DNA of 64,000 nucleotides, from assembly GCA_004562395.1 (NCBI GenBank), contig SFQY01000001.1, positions 1 to 64,000 on the forward strand, in the 5' to 3' direction. Below the pieces are notes generated by a model, which worked only from the letters and a program-made list of their open reading frames with translations, searched no databases and had not been told where the DNA came from. The position numbers were made by a program, and so were the translations under genes. The stretch is from a bacterium. GTDB lineage: Bacteria > Bacillota > Clostridia > Oscillospirales > Oscillospiraceae. Of the stretch, positions 52,479-61,682 are shown one piece after another; the stretch's first letter is position 1, and every line of letters starts with the position of its first letter.

Positions 52479-53309
52479 CTATATCGCCATGGGAATCTCA
52501 AAATCAAAAGGATGATACTGATAATTCTCCATGGTAAAGCTGTTCTTGGTGAAGGCGTAGAAATCCGTAATGCTTTCGTCCATTTTAAACTCCGGCGCGG
52601 GATAGCCCTCCCGCTGCAGCATGGCCTTCACGGCGGGAATATGGCGGTCGTAGATGTGGCAGTCGGCAATGACATGGACCAGCTCCCCCACCTTCAGGCC
52701 CGACACCTGGGCCATCATGTGGGTCAGGACGGCGTACTGCACCACATTCCAGTTGTTGGCGGTGAGCATGTCCTGGGACCGCTGGTTCAGGATGGCGTTC
52801 AGGGTGTTGCCGGTGACGTTGAAGGTCATGGAGTAGGCACAGGGATACAGGTTCATTTCGTGGAGGTCCTCAAAATTATAGATGTTGGTCAGGATCCTCC
52901 GGGAGGCGGGATTGTGCTTCAGATCGTAGATTACCCGGTCCACCTGGTCGAACATGCCCTCCTTGTACTGGTGCTTGATGCCCAGCTGGTAGCCGTAGGC
53001 CTTGCCGATGGTGCCGTCCTCCCCTGCCCATTCATCCCAGACATGGCTGCCCAGGTCGGCGATGCGGTTGGACTTTTTCTGCCAGATCCACAGCATTTCG
53101 TCCACGGCGCTTTTCCAGTAGGTCCGGCGCAGGGTCATGATGGGAAATTCCTCCGCCAGATTGTATCGGTTCACCACTCCGAATTTCTTAATGGTGTGGG
53201 CGGGAGTGCCGTCGGCCCAATGGGGACGGACCTCCAGGTTTTCATCCGAAAAGCCGTTCTCCAGAATATCCCGGCAGGTTTTCTTATACACCTCGTCAGC
53301 GTAGCTCAT
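52479..53309 (-). CDS. thyA: Thymidylate synthase ThyA
   Basis: 276 residues; AGGAGGGG precedes the ATG. The catalytic cysteine is in LYPCAYSMTFNV, and RSQDMLTANNWNVVQYAVLTHMMAQVSGLKVGELVHV with CHIYDRH corresponds to the folate and dUMP sites. The RSQD-x-L-TANNWN version is that of the Bacillus ThyA/phage phi3T branch. It methylates dUMP with methylenetetrahydrofolate, producing the dihydrofolate that FolA recycles. Confidence 0.97.
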   Translation of the reverse strand: MSYADEVYKKTCRDILENGFSDENLEVRPHWADGTPAHTIKKFGVVNRYNLAEEFPIMTLRRTYWKSAVDEMLWIWQKKSNRIADLGSHVWDEWAGEDGTIGKAYGYQLGIKHQYKEGMFDQVDRVIYDLKHNPASRRILTNIYNFEDLHEMNLYPCAYSMTFNVTGNTLNAILNQRSQDMLTANNWNVVQYAVLTHMMAQVSGLKVGELVHVIADCHIYDRHIPAVKAMLQREGYPAPEFKMDESITDFYAFTKNSFTMENYQYHPFDFEIPMAI

Positions 53310-53336
53310 GGGATCCCCTCCTGAATTGTTTGGGAT

Positions 53337-53365
53337 ATCATATCACAAGTTTTCCCCGGAGGCAA
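53337..53365 (-). promoter_or_regulatory. sigma-A promoter of thyA
   Basis: On the minus strand there is TTGCCT (plus 53360-53365), a 17-base spacer and TATGAT (plus 53337-53342), overlapping the tail of the upstream gene's terminator. Confidence 0.65.
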
Positions 53366-53398
53366 CAAAAATCCTCCGCGGTTTCCCGCGGAGGATTT
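53364..53398 (-). terminator. terminator of the SH3-repeat lysozyme gene
   Basis: 13-base arms (AAATCCTCCGCGG and complement) with a 4-base loop; on the minus strand followed by TTGTT. Confidence 0.82.
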
Positions 53399-53408
53399 GG
53401 ATGGGTGC

Positions 53409-56400
53409 TTAGCCCAGGTTATCGGTGTTGACCCAGCCCAGATCGGTGCGGGCCATCTTTCCGACCACCTCGTAGATGTCCACGACGGACATCCGGGAGT
53501 AGGTGCCGGCCACCTCGGAGCAGTTGCTGTCGGTGTAGGCAATGGTGTTCTCGGTGTAGACAACCTTCGCGTCAATGGCGCTGCCGCTGCAGGGAGTCAG
53601 ATCCACGTAGTACAGGTAGACCCAGCCGCCGTCGCAGCGTCCCCAGGCCATGTTGTCGGCGATGGTGGTCTCATAGATCACCAGGGAGGCGCCGTTCTTC
53701 AGGGTGGTGGTCACGCTGGCAGTGGAGGAAGCAGAGGCACGAACCTTCAGAGGCGTGGAACCGTTGCGGATAACCTTGCCGGTGTACTTATAGCCGCTGG
53801 AGTTGGTCACAAAGCCGCCGGAACCGGTGTTGCCGCTGCTGCCGATGACGGGAGTGTTGGATGTGGGAGTGGTGGGTGCGGGAGTCTCGTTGACATAGTA
53901 GGCGCCCTCGGACATGTAGTCCAGACGGATCCAGCCTTCCAGGCCTTCCTTGGTTTCCGCCCAGCCCCAGACCTTGTCATTGACAATGGAGAGCTTGGTA
54001 ACGGTAACCTGGTCGCCCTTCTTCAGCTGGCCGAGCTTCGTGCTTTCGGTGGTGGGCTGCTCACGAATATTCAGGGTGTCAGAGCCGGTGAGGGTATGGA
54101 CCTTCTCGTCCAGGGCCTCCAGCAGCAGGTTCTCGCCGGGATTGAAGATATAGCCTTCGTTGACACGGGCCCAGTAGCTGGTCTTCTTGATGGTGGTGGA
54201 GGTACCGCCGGAATTTTCACTCTCGTTGGACTTATCCACAATATCCGTCACGACGACCAGTTCATACATAGTGATGGGTTCGTCCGGACTCACCGTACGG
54301 ACAACATCCGCATCCAGAGCGGGAGACTTGAGAACCTGGACTTCGTTGACAACGGTGCCGGTGTAAACAGCGGTGGTGGTGGTCTTCTCCACGTTGTCCA
54401 GATTGTCAACAGCGGTGCCGTTGCCGGAGCTGGTGTTGGTGTTGTTGCCGGGGATCTGGTCATAGGAGATCATGGTGACATAGTCCATGCAGATCCAGCC
54501 TTCGGTGACGTGGCCCCACTTGGCGGCGCCAACGGCCTTGGTCTCCGTGATCTTCACCTGGGTGCCGGGCAGCAGCTTGCCAACTGCGGGGAAGCCGATG
54601 CCTGCGCCGCTGCGGACATTCACGCCGGCATAGGTGTTGGCGACGATGCCGATACCGGTGGTGCTGGAAGCGGCCTCGCCGGACTGGCTGCCGTCAGAGG
54701 AGCCGTCGGAGCTGGTGACCTTGGTGAGTTCCAGATACTGAGCGGAGACCCAGCCGTCGCCCTCGTAATCGTAGGTGCCGTTCTGGTTGGAGTCAACCTT
54801 GTACCAGTCCTTGTCCTCGTTGGTCTCCCAGACCGCCACGGTGGTGCCGCGGGACAGGGAGCCGATGACCTGGCCGGAGGTGGTGGAGCCGTAGTTACGG
54901 ACTCTGACGCTGTCGGTATTGATAACCGTGGCCTTCATGCCCAGGTCGTGATCACCGTCGTCGGTGTCAATGGTGGGCAGGGTGGAACGCTTGAAATACT
55001 TGGTAGCCAGGTTCACAAAGCCGCTATAGGGATGAATATCCGTTTCATTGTCGGTGTAGCCCCAGATGTTCTCACCCACCAGGGTAATGCCGGTAATTTC
55101 AACCTCAACGCCCTTGTTCAGCTTGATTACCAGATCTGCGGAGTTGCTGGGTTCTTCTCTGACGCTGACTTCGTCTGCAACAACGGTGAACTTGACAGGA
55201 TCCAAAGCGGCCTCAGCGGTATCATCGCCGGTGTCAAAGGGCATGATCGAGGTCACATCCGTCAGAATGATCCAGCCGCTTCTGGTAACGGTGATATCCT
55301 TTTTGTCCTTATCCTTCTCAGCGTTCTTCCAGGTTGCCTTTGCCCAGGTGGTGCCATCCACAACCACCATGTTGGTAATGGTTACGCTGGTGGTCTTGCC
55401 AGTGGGAATGCCATCGTAATGATTGTTCCGGGCATCCACGTAATCCACATAATTGGTGTTGGAGCCGGGGGCCACATGAGCCTTGCCGCCCTCGGTGGTG
55501 CCGGTGAAGGTGTAAGTCAGCGCGCCGGCATCGGAAACCTTGCTTTCAGAAACCAGCATAGTCAGGTTGGCATAGGTCAGGCAGAACCAGCCGGAGGTGG
55601 TGCGGCCCCAACGATGGCCGTTGACCGTCTTGATCTCGAGGATATCCACGGTCTCGCCCTGAGCCAGAGAGCCCACGATCTTGTTGTCGGTACCCGCGTC
55701 ACTGCGAACATTGACATAGGAGGTATTGATAACCGTCGCTCTGGCAATGGCGTTGGAGGTATTGGCGGAACCGGAATTGCTCTGCTGATCCTTCACGGAG
55801 TTCCAGTCGGTGTACATCAGGGCGACCCAGCCGATGGGAGTATCATCCTCGGCGCTCCTGGCAACCTGGCCCCAGAGGAAACCGTCCTTGGTCTCGGTGT
55901 TGATGATGCGCAGCTTCGCACCCTTCTGATAGGAGCCGTTGGTAGCGCAGTGGATGGTAGCGTTCACACGGGAGTTAACGTAGCTGTTGGTAACGGTAAC
56001 GGTAACATCAATATCGGATCCGGCAGCGGGGATTCCGTTGGAGCCGGCCCGGACGATGACCCAGCCGGTTTTGCCTTCCTTGGTCTCACCGTAAGCCCAT
56101 CTGGTGCCGTCGGTGCCGATATAATCGAAGGAAACGGTAAAGGTGGTTTCCACCTTGCTGGTTCTCACTTCACCCTTTTTCACATTGGGCTTGGTGTAGA
56201 GCTTGCTGCTGGCCAGGCTGGACTTGGAGAGGGTGTAGTCGGCATTTCCGGCATCAGCCTCATCCATCGCGTCGGTGTAGGTCATTCCGTTAACCTGCCA
56301 ATGGGCAACGAGCGTTTTTTCCGCGCAGTCCGCGTTCAGACTGGGAGCCCAGGCTTCATCCTCAATGTACCAGCCCAGGAAGATATATCCATTCCGGGTA

Positions 56401-57095
56401 GGCGTCACAGGATGACTTCCCGTCTTGGTGGTGTCGAAGAACATGGAATAGCTGTCGCCCTGGGGGAGAGAGCCGCCGTTGGCATCATAGGTAACGGCAA
56501 CGAAGCTGGAGGGCGCGACGTTGGAGTAAACGTTGTTGACATACATGTTGGCTTCCACCCGGTGGCGGTCCGTATATTTATCGCCGCCATAGGTCATCAG
56601 GGCACTAAGCAGCTCATTGGCGCCGGCCTTGTTGATCACGGCGGTCTTCAGCACACCGCTGCCATCCATCCAGGCAGTGCCAAAGCCATAGGAGAAAATG
56701 ACCAGGGCATCGTGCTGGTTCTGGGTCAGAGTCAGACCGTTGCTGCTGGCAAAGGCATTGACCTTCTTGTCAAAGTCCTTCAGAGCTTCCCGCAGAGCGG
56801 CGTCCGCCTCATACTCCCCCTTCAGGGTGTGGGTTTCGCTCTCGGCAGTGGGACTTCCGGTGCTGGGGTCGACCTTGTGACCCTTTCCGGTGCAGATCGT
56901 ACCGTAGCCGATGCGGAACTCCTGGGTTCCCTCGACCTGGTAGCATTCAGATTCATACGTTGTCAGTTTCTTCAGGACCGTGATCGCGGCCTCGCTGGTC
57001 TTCAGGGACGCGGCGGAGGCGGTGATGGCGGAAACAGGCGCCAGGCTCACCAGCATGATCAGAGTCAACAGGAAGCATACGATTCTCTTCTTCAT
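53409..57095 (-). CDS. Secreted lysozyme-like (GH24) protein with many bacterial SH3 domains
   Basis: 1228 residues. Signal peptide at residues 1-28 (LLTLIMLVSLAPVSAITASA). Residues about 32-195 resemble GH24 phage-type lysozymes (TTYESECYQVEGTQEF with probable catalytic Glu48, then RIGYGTICTGKGHKV; later NQHDALVIFSYGFG). Residues about 205-270 hold a Listeria-Bacteroides-type repeat (GYIFLGWYIEDEAW ... LVAHWQ). The rest, about 290 to the end, is around ten SH3-like repeats of the form V-N-V-R-S...G-W-G, seven clear and others divergent. It is probably an exported cell-wall hydrolase or adhesin, bound to peptidoglycan by its SH3 domains. Single gene with its own promoter and terminator. Confidence 0.85.
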   Translation of the reverse strand: MKKRIVCFLLTLIMLVSLAPVSAITASAASLKTSEAAITVLKKLTTYESECYQVEGTQEFRIGYGTICTGKGHKVDPSTGSPTAESETHTLKGEYEADAALREALKDFDKKVNAFASSNGLTLTQNQHDALVIFSYGFGTAWMDGSGVLKTAVINKAGANELLSALMTYGGDKYTDRHRVEANMYVNNVYSNVAPSSFVAVTYDANGGSLPQGDSYSMFFDTTKTGSHPVTPTRNGYIFLGWYIEDEAWAPSLNADCAEKTLVAHWQVNGMTYTDAMDEADAGNADYTLSKSSLASSKLYTKPNVKKGEVRTSKVETTFTVSFDYIGTDGTRWAYGETKEGKTGWVIVRAGSNGIPAAGSDIDVTVTVTNSYVNSRVNATIHCATNGSYQKGAKLRIINTETKDGFLWGQVARSAEDDTPIGWVALMYTDWNSVKDQQSNSGSANTSNAIARATVINTSYVNVRSDAGTDNKIVGSLAQGETVDILEIKTVNGHRWGRTTSGWFCLTYANLTMLVSESKVSDAGALTYTFTGTTEGGKAHVAPGSNTNYVDYVDARNNHYDGIPTGKTTSVTITNMVVVDGTTWAKATWKNAEKDKDKKDITVTRSGWIILTDVTSIMPFDTGDDTAEAALDPVKFTVVADEVSVREEPSNSADLVIKLNKGVEVEITGITLVGENIWGYTDNETDIHPYSGFVNLATKYFKRSTLPTIDTDDGDHDLGMKATVINTDSVRVRNYGSTTSGQVIGSLSRGTTVAVWETNEDKDWYKVDSNQNGTYDYEGDGWVSAQYLELTKVTSSDGSSDGSQSGEAASSTTGIGIVANTYAGVNVRSGAGIGFPAVGKLLPGTQVKITETKAVGAAKWGHVTEGWICMDYVTMISYDQIPGNNTNTSSGNGTAVDNLDNVEKTTTTAVYTGTVVNEVQVLKSPALDADVVRTVSPDEPITMYELVVVTDIVDKSNESENSGGTSTTIKKTSYWARVNEGYIFNPGENLLLEALDEKVHTLTGSDTLNIREQPTTESTKLGQLKKGDQVTVTKLSIVNDKVWGWAETKEGLEGWIRLDYMSEGAYYVNETPAPTTPTSNTPVIGSSGNTGSGGFVTNSSGYKYTGKVIRNGSTPLKVRASASSTASVTTTLKNGASLVIYETTIADNMAWGRCDGGWVYLYYVDLTPCSGSAIDAKVVYTENTIAYTDSNCSEVAGTYSRMSVVDIYEVVGKMARTDLGWVNTDNLG

Positions 57096-57132
57096 AGCTA
57101 CTTACTCCTTTTCTTCTTATGTAAGTAACGGT

Positions 57133-57161
57133 ATTATAACAGACCTGTTTACAAAATGCAA
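57133..57161 (-). promoter_or_regulatory. sigma-A promoter of the SH3-repeat lysozyme gene
   Basis: On the minus strand there is TTGCAT (plus 57156-57161), a 17-base spacer and TATAAT (plus 57133-57138). Upstream are AT-rich repeats of TGTAAC/GTTACA. Confidence 0.72.
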
Positions 57162-57338
57162 TACCTTTTTTGAAAATAATTACATTTTTGTAACGAATTT
57201 TTTCCCGACTTTGTAACCGAATGGGCGAACGCTGTCGAAGGCCGGGGTAATTTGTCATTCTTTTCGGGCAGATACTACAAATTTCGACACTCTTTTCCCT
57301 TTTCCGGAGGCGCTTTCCGGTCTTCCGGGATTTCATCA

Positions 57339-57367
57339 TTGACTTTCTTCCCGGCCGCTGGTATACT
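57339..57367 (+). promoter_or_regulatory. sigma-A promoter of mnmA
   Basis: TTGACT at 57339-57344, a 17-base spacer and TATACT at 57362-57367. The rest of the 307-base divergent gap to the lysozyme gene holds only its promoter and AT-rich sequence. Confidence 0.75.
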
Positions 57368-57402
57368 CCAAGGTAACATTACCATACCCGGGAGGTGGGA
57401 AT

Positions 57403-58488
57403 ATGGAAGAGAAAACCGCGCTGATCGGAATGAGCGGCGGTGTGGACAGCTCCGTGGCGGCTTATCTCATGGTGAAATCCGGCTACCGCTGCATTGGAGC
57501 GACCATGCGCCTGTACGACAATGAAACCCTGGGGCAGAGCAAAGAACGGACCTGCTGCAGCCTGGACGACGTGGAGGACTCCCGCAGCGTGGCCCGCCGG
57601 CTGGGGATCCCCTATTATGTCTTCAATTTTAAAGAGGATTTTGAAAAGCAGGTCATTGAGAAATTTGTAGACAGCTACGAGCAGGGCCTGACGCCGAATC
57701 CCTGCATCGACTGCAACCGCCACTTGAAGTTTGACCGTCTTCTGCGCCGGGCTCAGGAGCTTGGATATGAATATGTGGTTTCCGGACATTACGCCCGGAT
57801 CCGGCGGGATGAGACTACGGGACGCTACCTATTATATAAGGCGGCAGACAGAGCCAAGGATCAGACCTATTTTCTCGCCTGCCTCAGCCAGGAGCAGCTT
57901 GCCCACATTCAGTTTCCCCTGGGCGGCCTGACCAAACCGGAAGTCCGGCAGATCGCTGAGGAAAACGGCTTTCTGAACGCCCGCAAGCACGACAGCCAGG
58001 ATATCTGCTTCGTCCCCGACGGGGACTATGTGGCCTTCCTGGAGCGCTACACCGGAAAGACCTATCCCGCCGGGGATTATCTGGATCTGGACGGCAATGT
58101 GGTGGGCCGGCACCGGGGGGCCGTGTGCTACACCCTGGGCCAGCGGAAGGGGCTGGGCCTTGCCATGGGCGCGCCGGTGTACGTCTGCCGGAAGGATATG
58201 GAGAATAATACCGTCACCGTGGGTCCCGGGGAAGCGCTGTTCTCCGGCGCTCTGCGGGCCAACGACTGGCAGTGGTTCCCCTTCCCTGCCCTGCCCTCGC
58301 CCATGAAGGTCACCGTGAAAACCCGCCACAGCCAGGCGGAGCATCCGGCAACGGTCTATCCGGAAGCGGATGGGATTGCCCGGGTGGAATTTGACACACC
58401 CCAGCGGGCCGTCACCCCGGGGCAGGCCGTGGTGCTGTATCAGGACGATCTGGTCATCGGCGGCGGCACCATTACGGAAGCGCTGTAA
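57403..58488 (+). CDS. mnmA: tRNA-specific 2-thiouridylase MnmA
   Basis: 361 residues from the ATG after GGGAGG. The PP-loop motif is GMSGGVDSSVAAYL. The catalytic cysteines are in NPCIDCNRHLKFD and KHDSQDICFVPDGDY. The C-terminal beta-barrel (LGQRKGLGLAMGAPVYV) binds tRNA. It makes the 2-thio part of the wobble modified uridine of tRNA-Lys, Glu and Gln. Transcribed alone. Confidence 0.97.
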   Translation: MEEKTALIGMSGGVDSSVAAYLMVKSGYRCIGATMRLYDNETLGQSKERTCCSLDDVEDSRSVARRLGIPYYVFNFKEDFEKQVIEKFVDSYEQGLTPNPCIDCNRHLKFDRLLRRAQELGYEYVVSGHYARIRRDETTGRYLLYKAADRAKDQTYFLACLSQEQLAHIQFPLGGLTKPEVRQIAEENGFLNARKHDSQDICFVPDGDYVAFLERYTGKTYPAGDYLDLDGNVVGRHRGAVCYTLGQRKGLGLAMGAPVYVCRKDMENNTVTVGPGEALFSGALRANDWQWFPFPALPSPMKVTVKTRHSQAEHPATVYPEADGIARVEFDTPQRAVTPGQAVVLYQDDLVIGGGTITEAL

Positions 58489-58518
58489 CGCATCCCAGGG
58501 AACTATGCATAGAATGAA

Positions 58519-58547
58519 TTAAGGAGGAGCCGTTCGCTCCTCCTTAA
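58519..58547. terminator. bidirectional terminator between mnmA and the YfhO-like gene
   Basis: 12-base arms TTAAGGAGGAGC and GCTCCTCCTTAA; AT-rich run on both sides; between converging genes. Confidence 0.75.
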
Positions 58548-58549
58548 TA

Positions 58550-61297
58550 TTATTTCTGATATTTTCCCGGTTTTCCTCCGCCGCGCAGAAGCTTTTTCCA
58601 GTCCGGACGGTAGTTGATCTGGACCAGGGCCAGCAAAGCCGCACCGCAGGCCAGACTGATCTTCCAGCCCAGGGAGAAGGCGGCGTTGCGGTAGGTGAAG
58701 GAAACGGTATGCTCCCCCTGGGTCAGCTCCACGGCCACCATGCAGTCCCCCACCAGGGTGAAGGAAACCTGTTCTCCGTCCACCGTGACGTACCAGTTGC
58801 CGTTCTGGGGGATGGAGGTATAGAGCAGGCCGTCCCGGTCGCAGCGGATCCGCCCCTGCACATAGGTACTGCGGAACTGCGTCAGCTCCAGGGTGGAAGC
58901 GTTCAGGATCTCATAGCCCTCCCGGAAGCGGTCATGATTCAAGATCGCCCCGCTGACCGTCATGGTGCTGGCCTCTCCCGCTTCGCAGACGATACGGATG
59001 TCGATGACATCTCCCGTTTTCACGTCTCCCACCGCCAGCATCTGGGGCAGGCTGATGGATTCCTTGTAAAGCTCCGTACCGTTGACGCTGACGTAGAAGC
59101 TGTTTCGCTTGGGCAGATTCAGATGGATACACACAAAGCCATCCCGATCGGCCACATAGCTGTAGGTCACATTGGAATTGGCCTGGCTGTCCGCGTACCG
59201 GCAGTAGCCGCTGGAATTACTCTCCGACACGGTGACGCCGTTGCCGGTTATGGTCAGGTTTTCCCCGGGAATACGGTGCCAGACATCGCTTTCCACGCCG
59301 GTGGCGGCGGTGAACAGCATATTCTGGAACTGGAAGGCGTTTCCGGAATCCTCAAAGGACAGCTCCGCCAGCTCCTTTTCCGCCAGGAACCCCAGGGGCA
59401 GGTAAGCCTGGTTTTCCAGCAGCACGGTGTCTCCGAAGTGGTTCACCTCCGTGAAGAAGGTGCTGGTCTTGTCCTTGCCGTCCCGTTCGATCATATACTT
59501 TAGTCCCAGAAACAGGTTGGCCACCGGAGAGCTTTCCTCGAAGAGGTAACGGTTGTAGGTGTTCTTGGCGCCGTAGCCCAGGGCCTTCATAAATTCCGTG
59601 ACCTTCACATTGGCGGAGCTGGTAAAGGCGGACACGCCGTTGTAGCCGTTGAGAGCGCCGTCGTTCAGGGTCTGGGAATGGGTGGTCTCTGCCCGGTAGA
59701 ACAGGTTGTTCCGCTCCCGCTCCTTCATATAGCGGATCACCGAAGCGGTGTAGGTGGTGCCCTTGGGATAGTTGGACACACCGGTGCCGGGGAAATACAG
59801 GCCGAAGCACACCAGATTTCCGATCAGCTCCGCGCACATGACCGTCAGCACCAGGGCACCGGCCCGGCGGCGCTGGCGGCTCTGCTCCGCCCTGGCCCGG
59901 GAGAGCTGCCGCTCGGTGGCGTTCTCCGGTACCGGGGTCGGCAGACTTCCGTAGACCATGGACAGCAGATACAGCAGCAGGAACACCAGATTGTAGATCA
60001 CATACAGCGGGATATTCAGTTCCAGAGGCCCCAGCTCCACAGGAACGGTGGAGGTCAGCTCCTTGCAGCAGGCCAGCACCGCCGCCGCCAGAACACCGGC
60101 GGCTATGATCTGCTTCAAACTGAACTTCTCCCGGGTCACCCAGGCCCGATAGGCCATGTACAGCACCACAAAGCTGTACAGGAAGCTGAAGCGGTAGGGG
60201 ATCATGTTGGTAAAGTGGAAGCCGTGCCAGATATAGTCCAGCTGGCGGATGATGAAGCTGATGTTGAAAAACAGCAGCAGGAACACCGCGCAGAGCTTGT
60301 CCCGGAGCTTCACATCCCCGGCCAGCAGATAAAGGAACATCAGAAATACGCTGATGATGCCGCAGTACACATTGGGAAGCCCCTCCTTGAAATTGGGTTC
60401 CAGGCTTCCGCCCATATTTCCGGCCACCTGACGCATGGCGTCCAGCAGACCCAGGATCGTGTTTTCGCCGGCGATGTTCAGGCTGAAGGTGGTGGGGAAT
60501 TTGTTGACACTGGACTGGGTGGTCTGCAGCGCCGCCAAGGCAGGCAGCTCCAGGATGGCCGTCATGCCGATGGCGATGGCGGAGAACAGGGCGATCCGGC
60601 AAAGGTCCCCAAAGAACTTTTTCCAGCCGCCCCAGCGGCAGATCTGATAGATGAAAAACAGCAGAAATACAAAGATGCAGGTAAACAGTCCGATATAGTA
60701 ATTGGAATAAATGGACTGGAACAGGGTCAGGGTATACAGCAGGAATTTCTTATCCCGCAGAAGGCAAACCATTCCCAGCACCACCAGCGGCAGAAGGGCG
60801 AAGGTATCCAGCCACATAACGTTCCACTGAAAGCCCAAAGCCCAGGCGCACAGGCCATAAAAGGCACCGAACAGGGAAATGGACAGGTCATCCCTGCCAA
60901 ATATCTTTTTCAGGAAAAGGGCAAAGAACGCTCCCGCGAGGCCCAGCTTCACCGGTACCAGCAGAGAGAAAAATTCCAGCAGGAAATCCTCCGGCACAAG
61001 CACGCTGAGCAGATTCAGCGGCGAGGCCAGATAATAGGAGATCAGCCCCAGGTAATCCATGCCCATTCCCACGCTCCAGGTATAGAGCAGGCCCTCGCCC
61101 CCGAGAATGGCCCGGCGGAACTGCACAAAGAAGGGATAGTACTGGTGGTACATATCCGAATACAGCATGGAGTATTTGCCGAAGGGCTCGTACTGGCTGA
61201 CCAGCATGACGAACAGCATCCCCAGGCAGGGCAGCGCGAAGGCCAGAGCCGTATAATTCCATTTGAAGGGTTTCCTCTTCCTCTGCGGCAATTTCAT
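58550..61297 (-). CDS. YfhO-family multi-pass membrane protein
   Basis: About 915 residues from the ATG reading MKLPQRKRKPFKWNYTALAFALPCLGM, preceded by GGGGGAT; two earlier ATGs are possible. The first half (residues about 15-450) has around twelve transmembrane helices with conserved loops such as SDMYHQYYPFFVQFRRAILGGEG. The second half is extracytoplasmic and ends with one more helix. In Bacillus and Listeria, YfhO proteins glycosylate lipoteichoic or wall teichoic acids with lipid-linked sugars; that role is inferred here. Confidence 0.86.
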   Translation of the reverse strand: MKLPQRKRKPFKWNYTALAFALPCLGMLFVMLVSQYEPFGKYSMLYSDMYHQYYPFFVQFRRAILGGEGLLYTWSVGMGMDYLGLISYYLASPLNLLSVLVPEDFLLEFFSLLVPVKLGLAGAFFALFLKKIFGRDDLSISLFGAFYGLCAWALGFQWNVMWLDTFALLPLVVLGMVCLLRDKKFLLYTLTLFQSIYSNYYIGLFTCIFVFLLFFIYQICRWGGWKKFFGDLCRIALFSAIAIGMTAILELPALAALQTTQSSVNKFPTTFSLNIAGENTILGLLDAMRQVAGNMGGSLEPNFKEGLPNVYCGIISVFLMFLYLLAGDVKLRDKLCAVFLLLFFNISFIIRQLDYIWHGFHFTNMIPYRFSFLYSFVVLYMAYRAWVTREKFSLKQIIAAGVLAAAVLACCKELTSTVPVELGPLELNIPLYVIYNLVFLLLYLLSMVYGSLPTPVPENATERQLSRARAEQSRQRRRAGALVLTVMCAELIGNLVCFGLYFPGTGVSNYPKGTTYTASVIRYMKERERNNLFYRAETTHSQTLNDGALNGYNGVSAFTSSANVKVTEFMKALGYGAKNTYNRYLFEESSPVANLFLGLKYMIERDGKDKTSTFFTEVNHFGDTVLLENQAYLPLGFLAEKELAELSFEDSGNAFQFQNMLFTAATGVESDVWHRIPGENLTITGNGVTVSESNSSGYCRYADSQANSNVTYSYVADRDGFVCIHLNLPKRNSFYVSVNGTELYKESISLPQMLAVGDVKTGDVIDIRIVCEAGEASTMTVSGAILNHDRFREGYEILNASTLELTQFRSTYVQGRIRCDRDGLLYTSIPQNGNWYVTVDGEQVSFTLVGDCMVAVELTQGEHTVSFTYRNAAFSLGWKISLACGAALLALVQINYRPDWKKLLRGGGKPGKYQK

Positions 61298-61445
61298 AGT
61301 GATCCCCCAGTTTTGCATATTAAAGTATAGTTTACCACTTTTTTTCACCGGGGTAAAGGGTTCCGGTCCGAAATTTTGAAAACAAAAGATTAAGTTTTTT
61401 TAAAGCCATTCCCCGGAGGATACTGCCGCTGAAGAAGCGCCTTGT

Positions 61446-61609
61446 AAATGATCGTTTACGCTCGCACCTAACGTAGGGCGGGGGCTTGCCCCCGCCGACG
61501 CACCAATGGTTTTGCATATCCGCGTCTAACGCAGCCGATCAAATGGGCGAGCCCCCGCCCTACGTTGGATGCGGCATTGTATGGTAGATGATGCGCTAAA
61601 CGATCATTT
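61446..61609. mobile_element. MITE-like element 6 (164 bp), inverted orientation
   Basis: TIR extends to 15 bases (GTAAATGATCGTTTA; from 61445) and its complement to 61610. The internal arms are of the element-1 type but the core is the reverse complement of element 1 (GACGCACCAATGGTTTTGCA), so this copy is inserted the other way round, and the second arm is shortened. It lies between the YfhO-like gene and the PH-domain gene. Confidence 0.75.
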
Positions 61610-61638
61610 ACCGCCCCTCTTCCGATCTGAGGGACGCC

Positions 61639-61675
61639 AAAAAAACAGACGGTGCCGCCTTTTGCGACACCGTCT
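61639..61675 (-). terminator. terminator of the PH-domain gene
   Basis: On the minus strand the stem AGACGGTG with CACCGTCT is followed by GTTTTTTT. Confidence 0.88.
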
Positions 61676-61682
61676 TGATTGA

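Noticed and set aside
53397..57128. A 1243-codon open frame on the plus strand opposite the SH3-repeat lysozyme gene
   Set aside because: Antisense shadow; the repeated Gly/Val-rich peptide mirrors the SH3 repeats in the coding strand.
21294..61609. CRISPR array or direct repeats from the recurring GGCGGGGGC/GCCCCCGCC sequence
   Set aside because: The repeats are inverted arms inside separate elements far apart, not regularly spaced direct repeats with spacers, and no cas gene is present.
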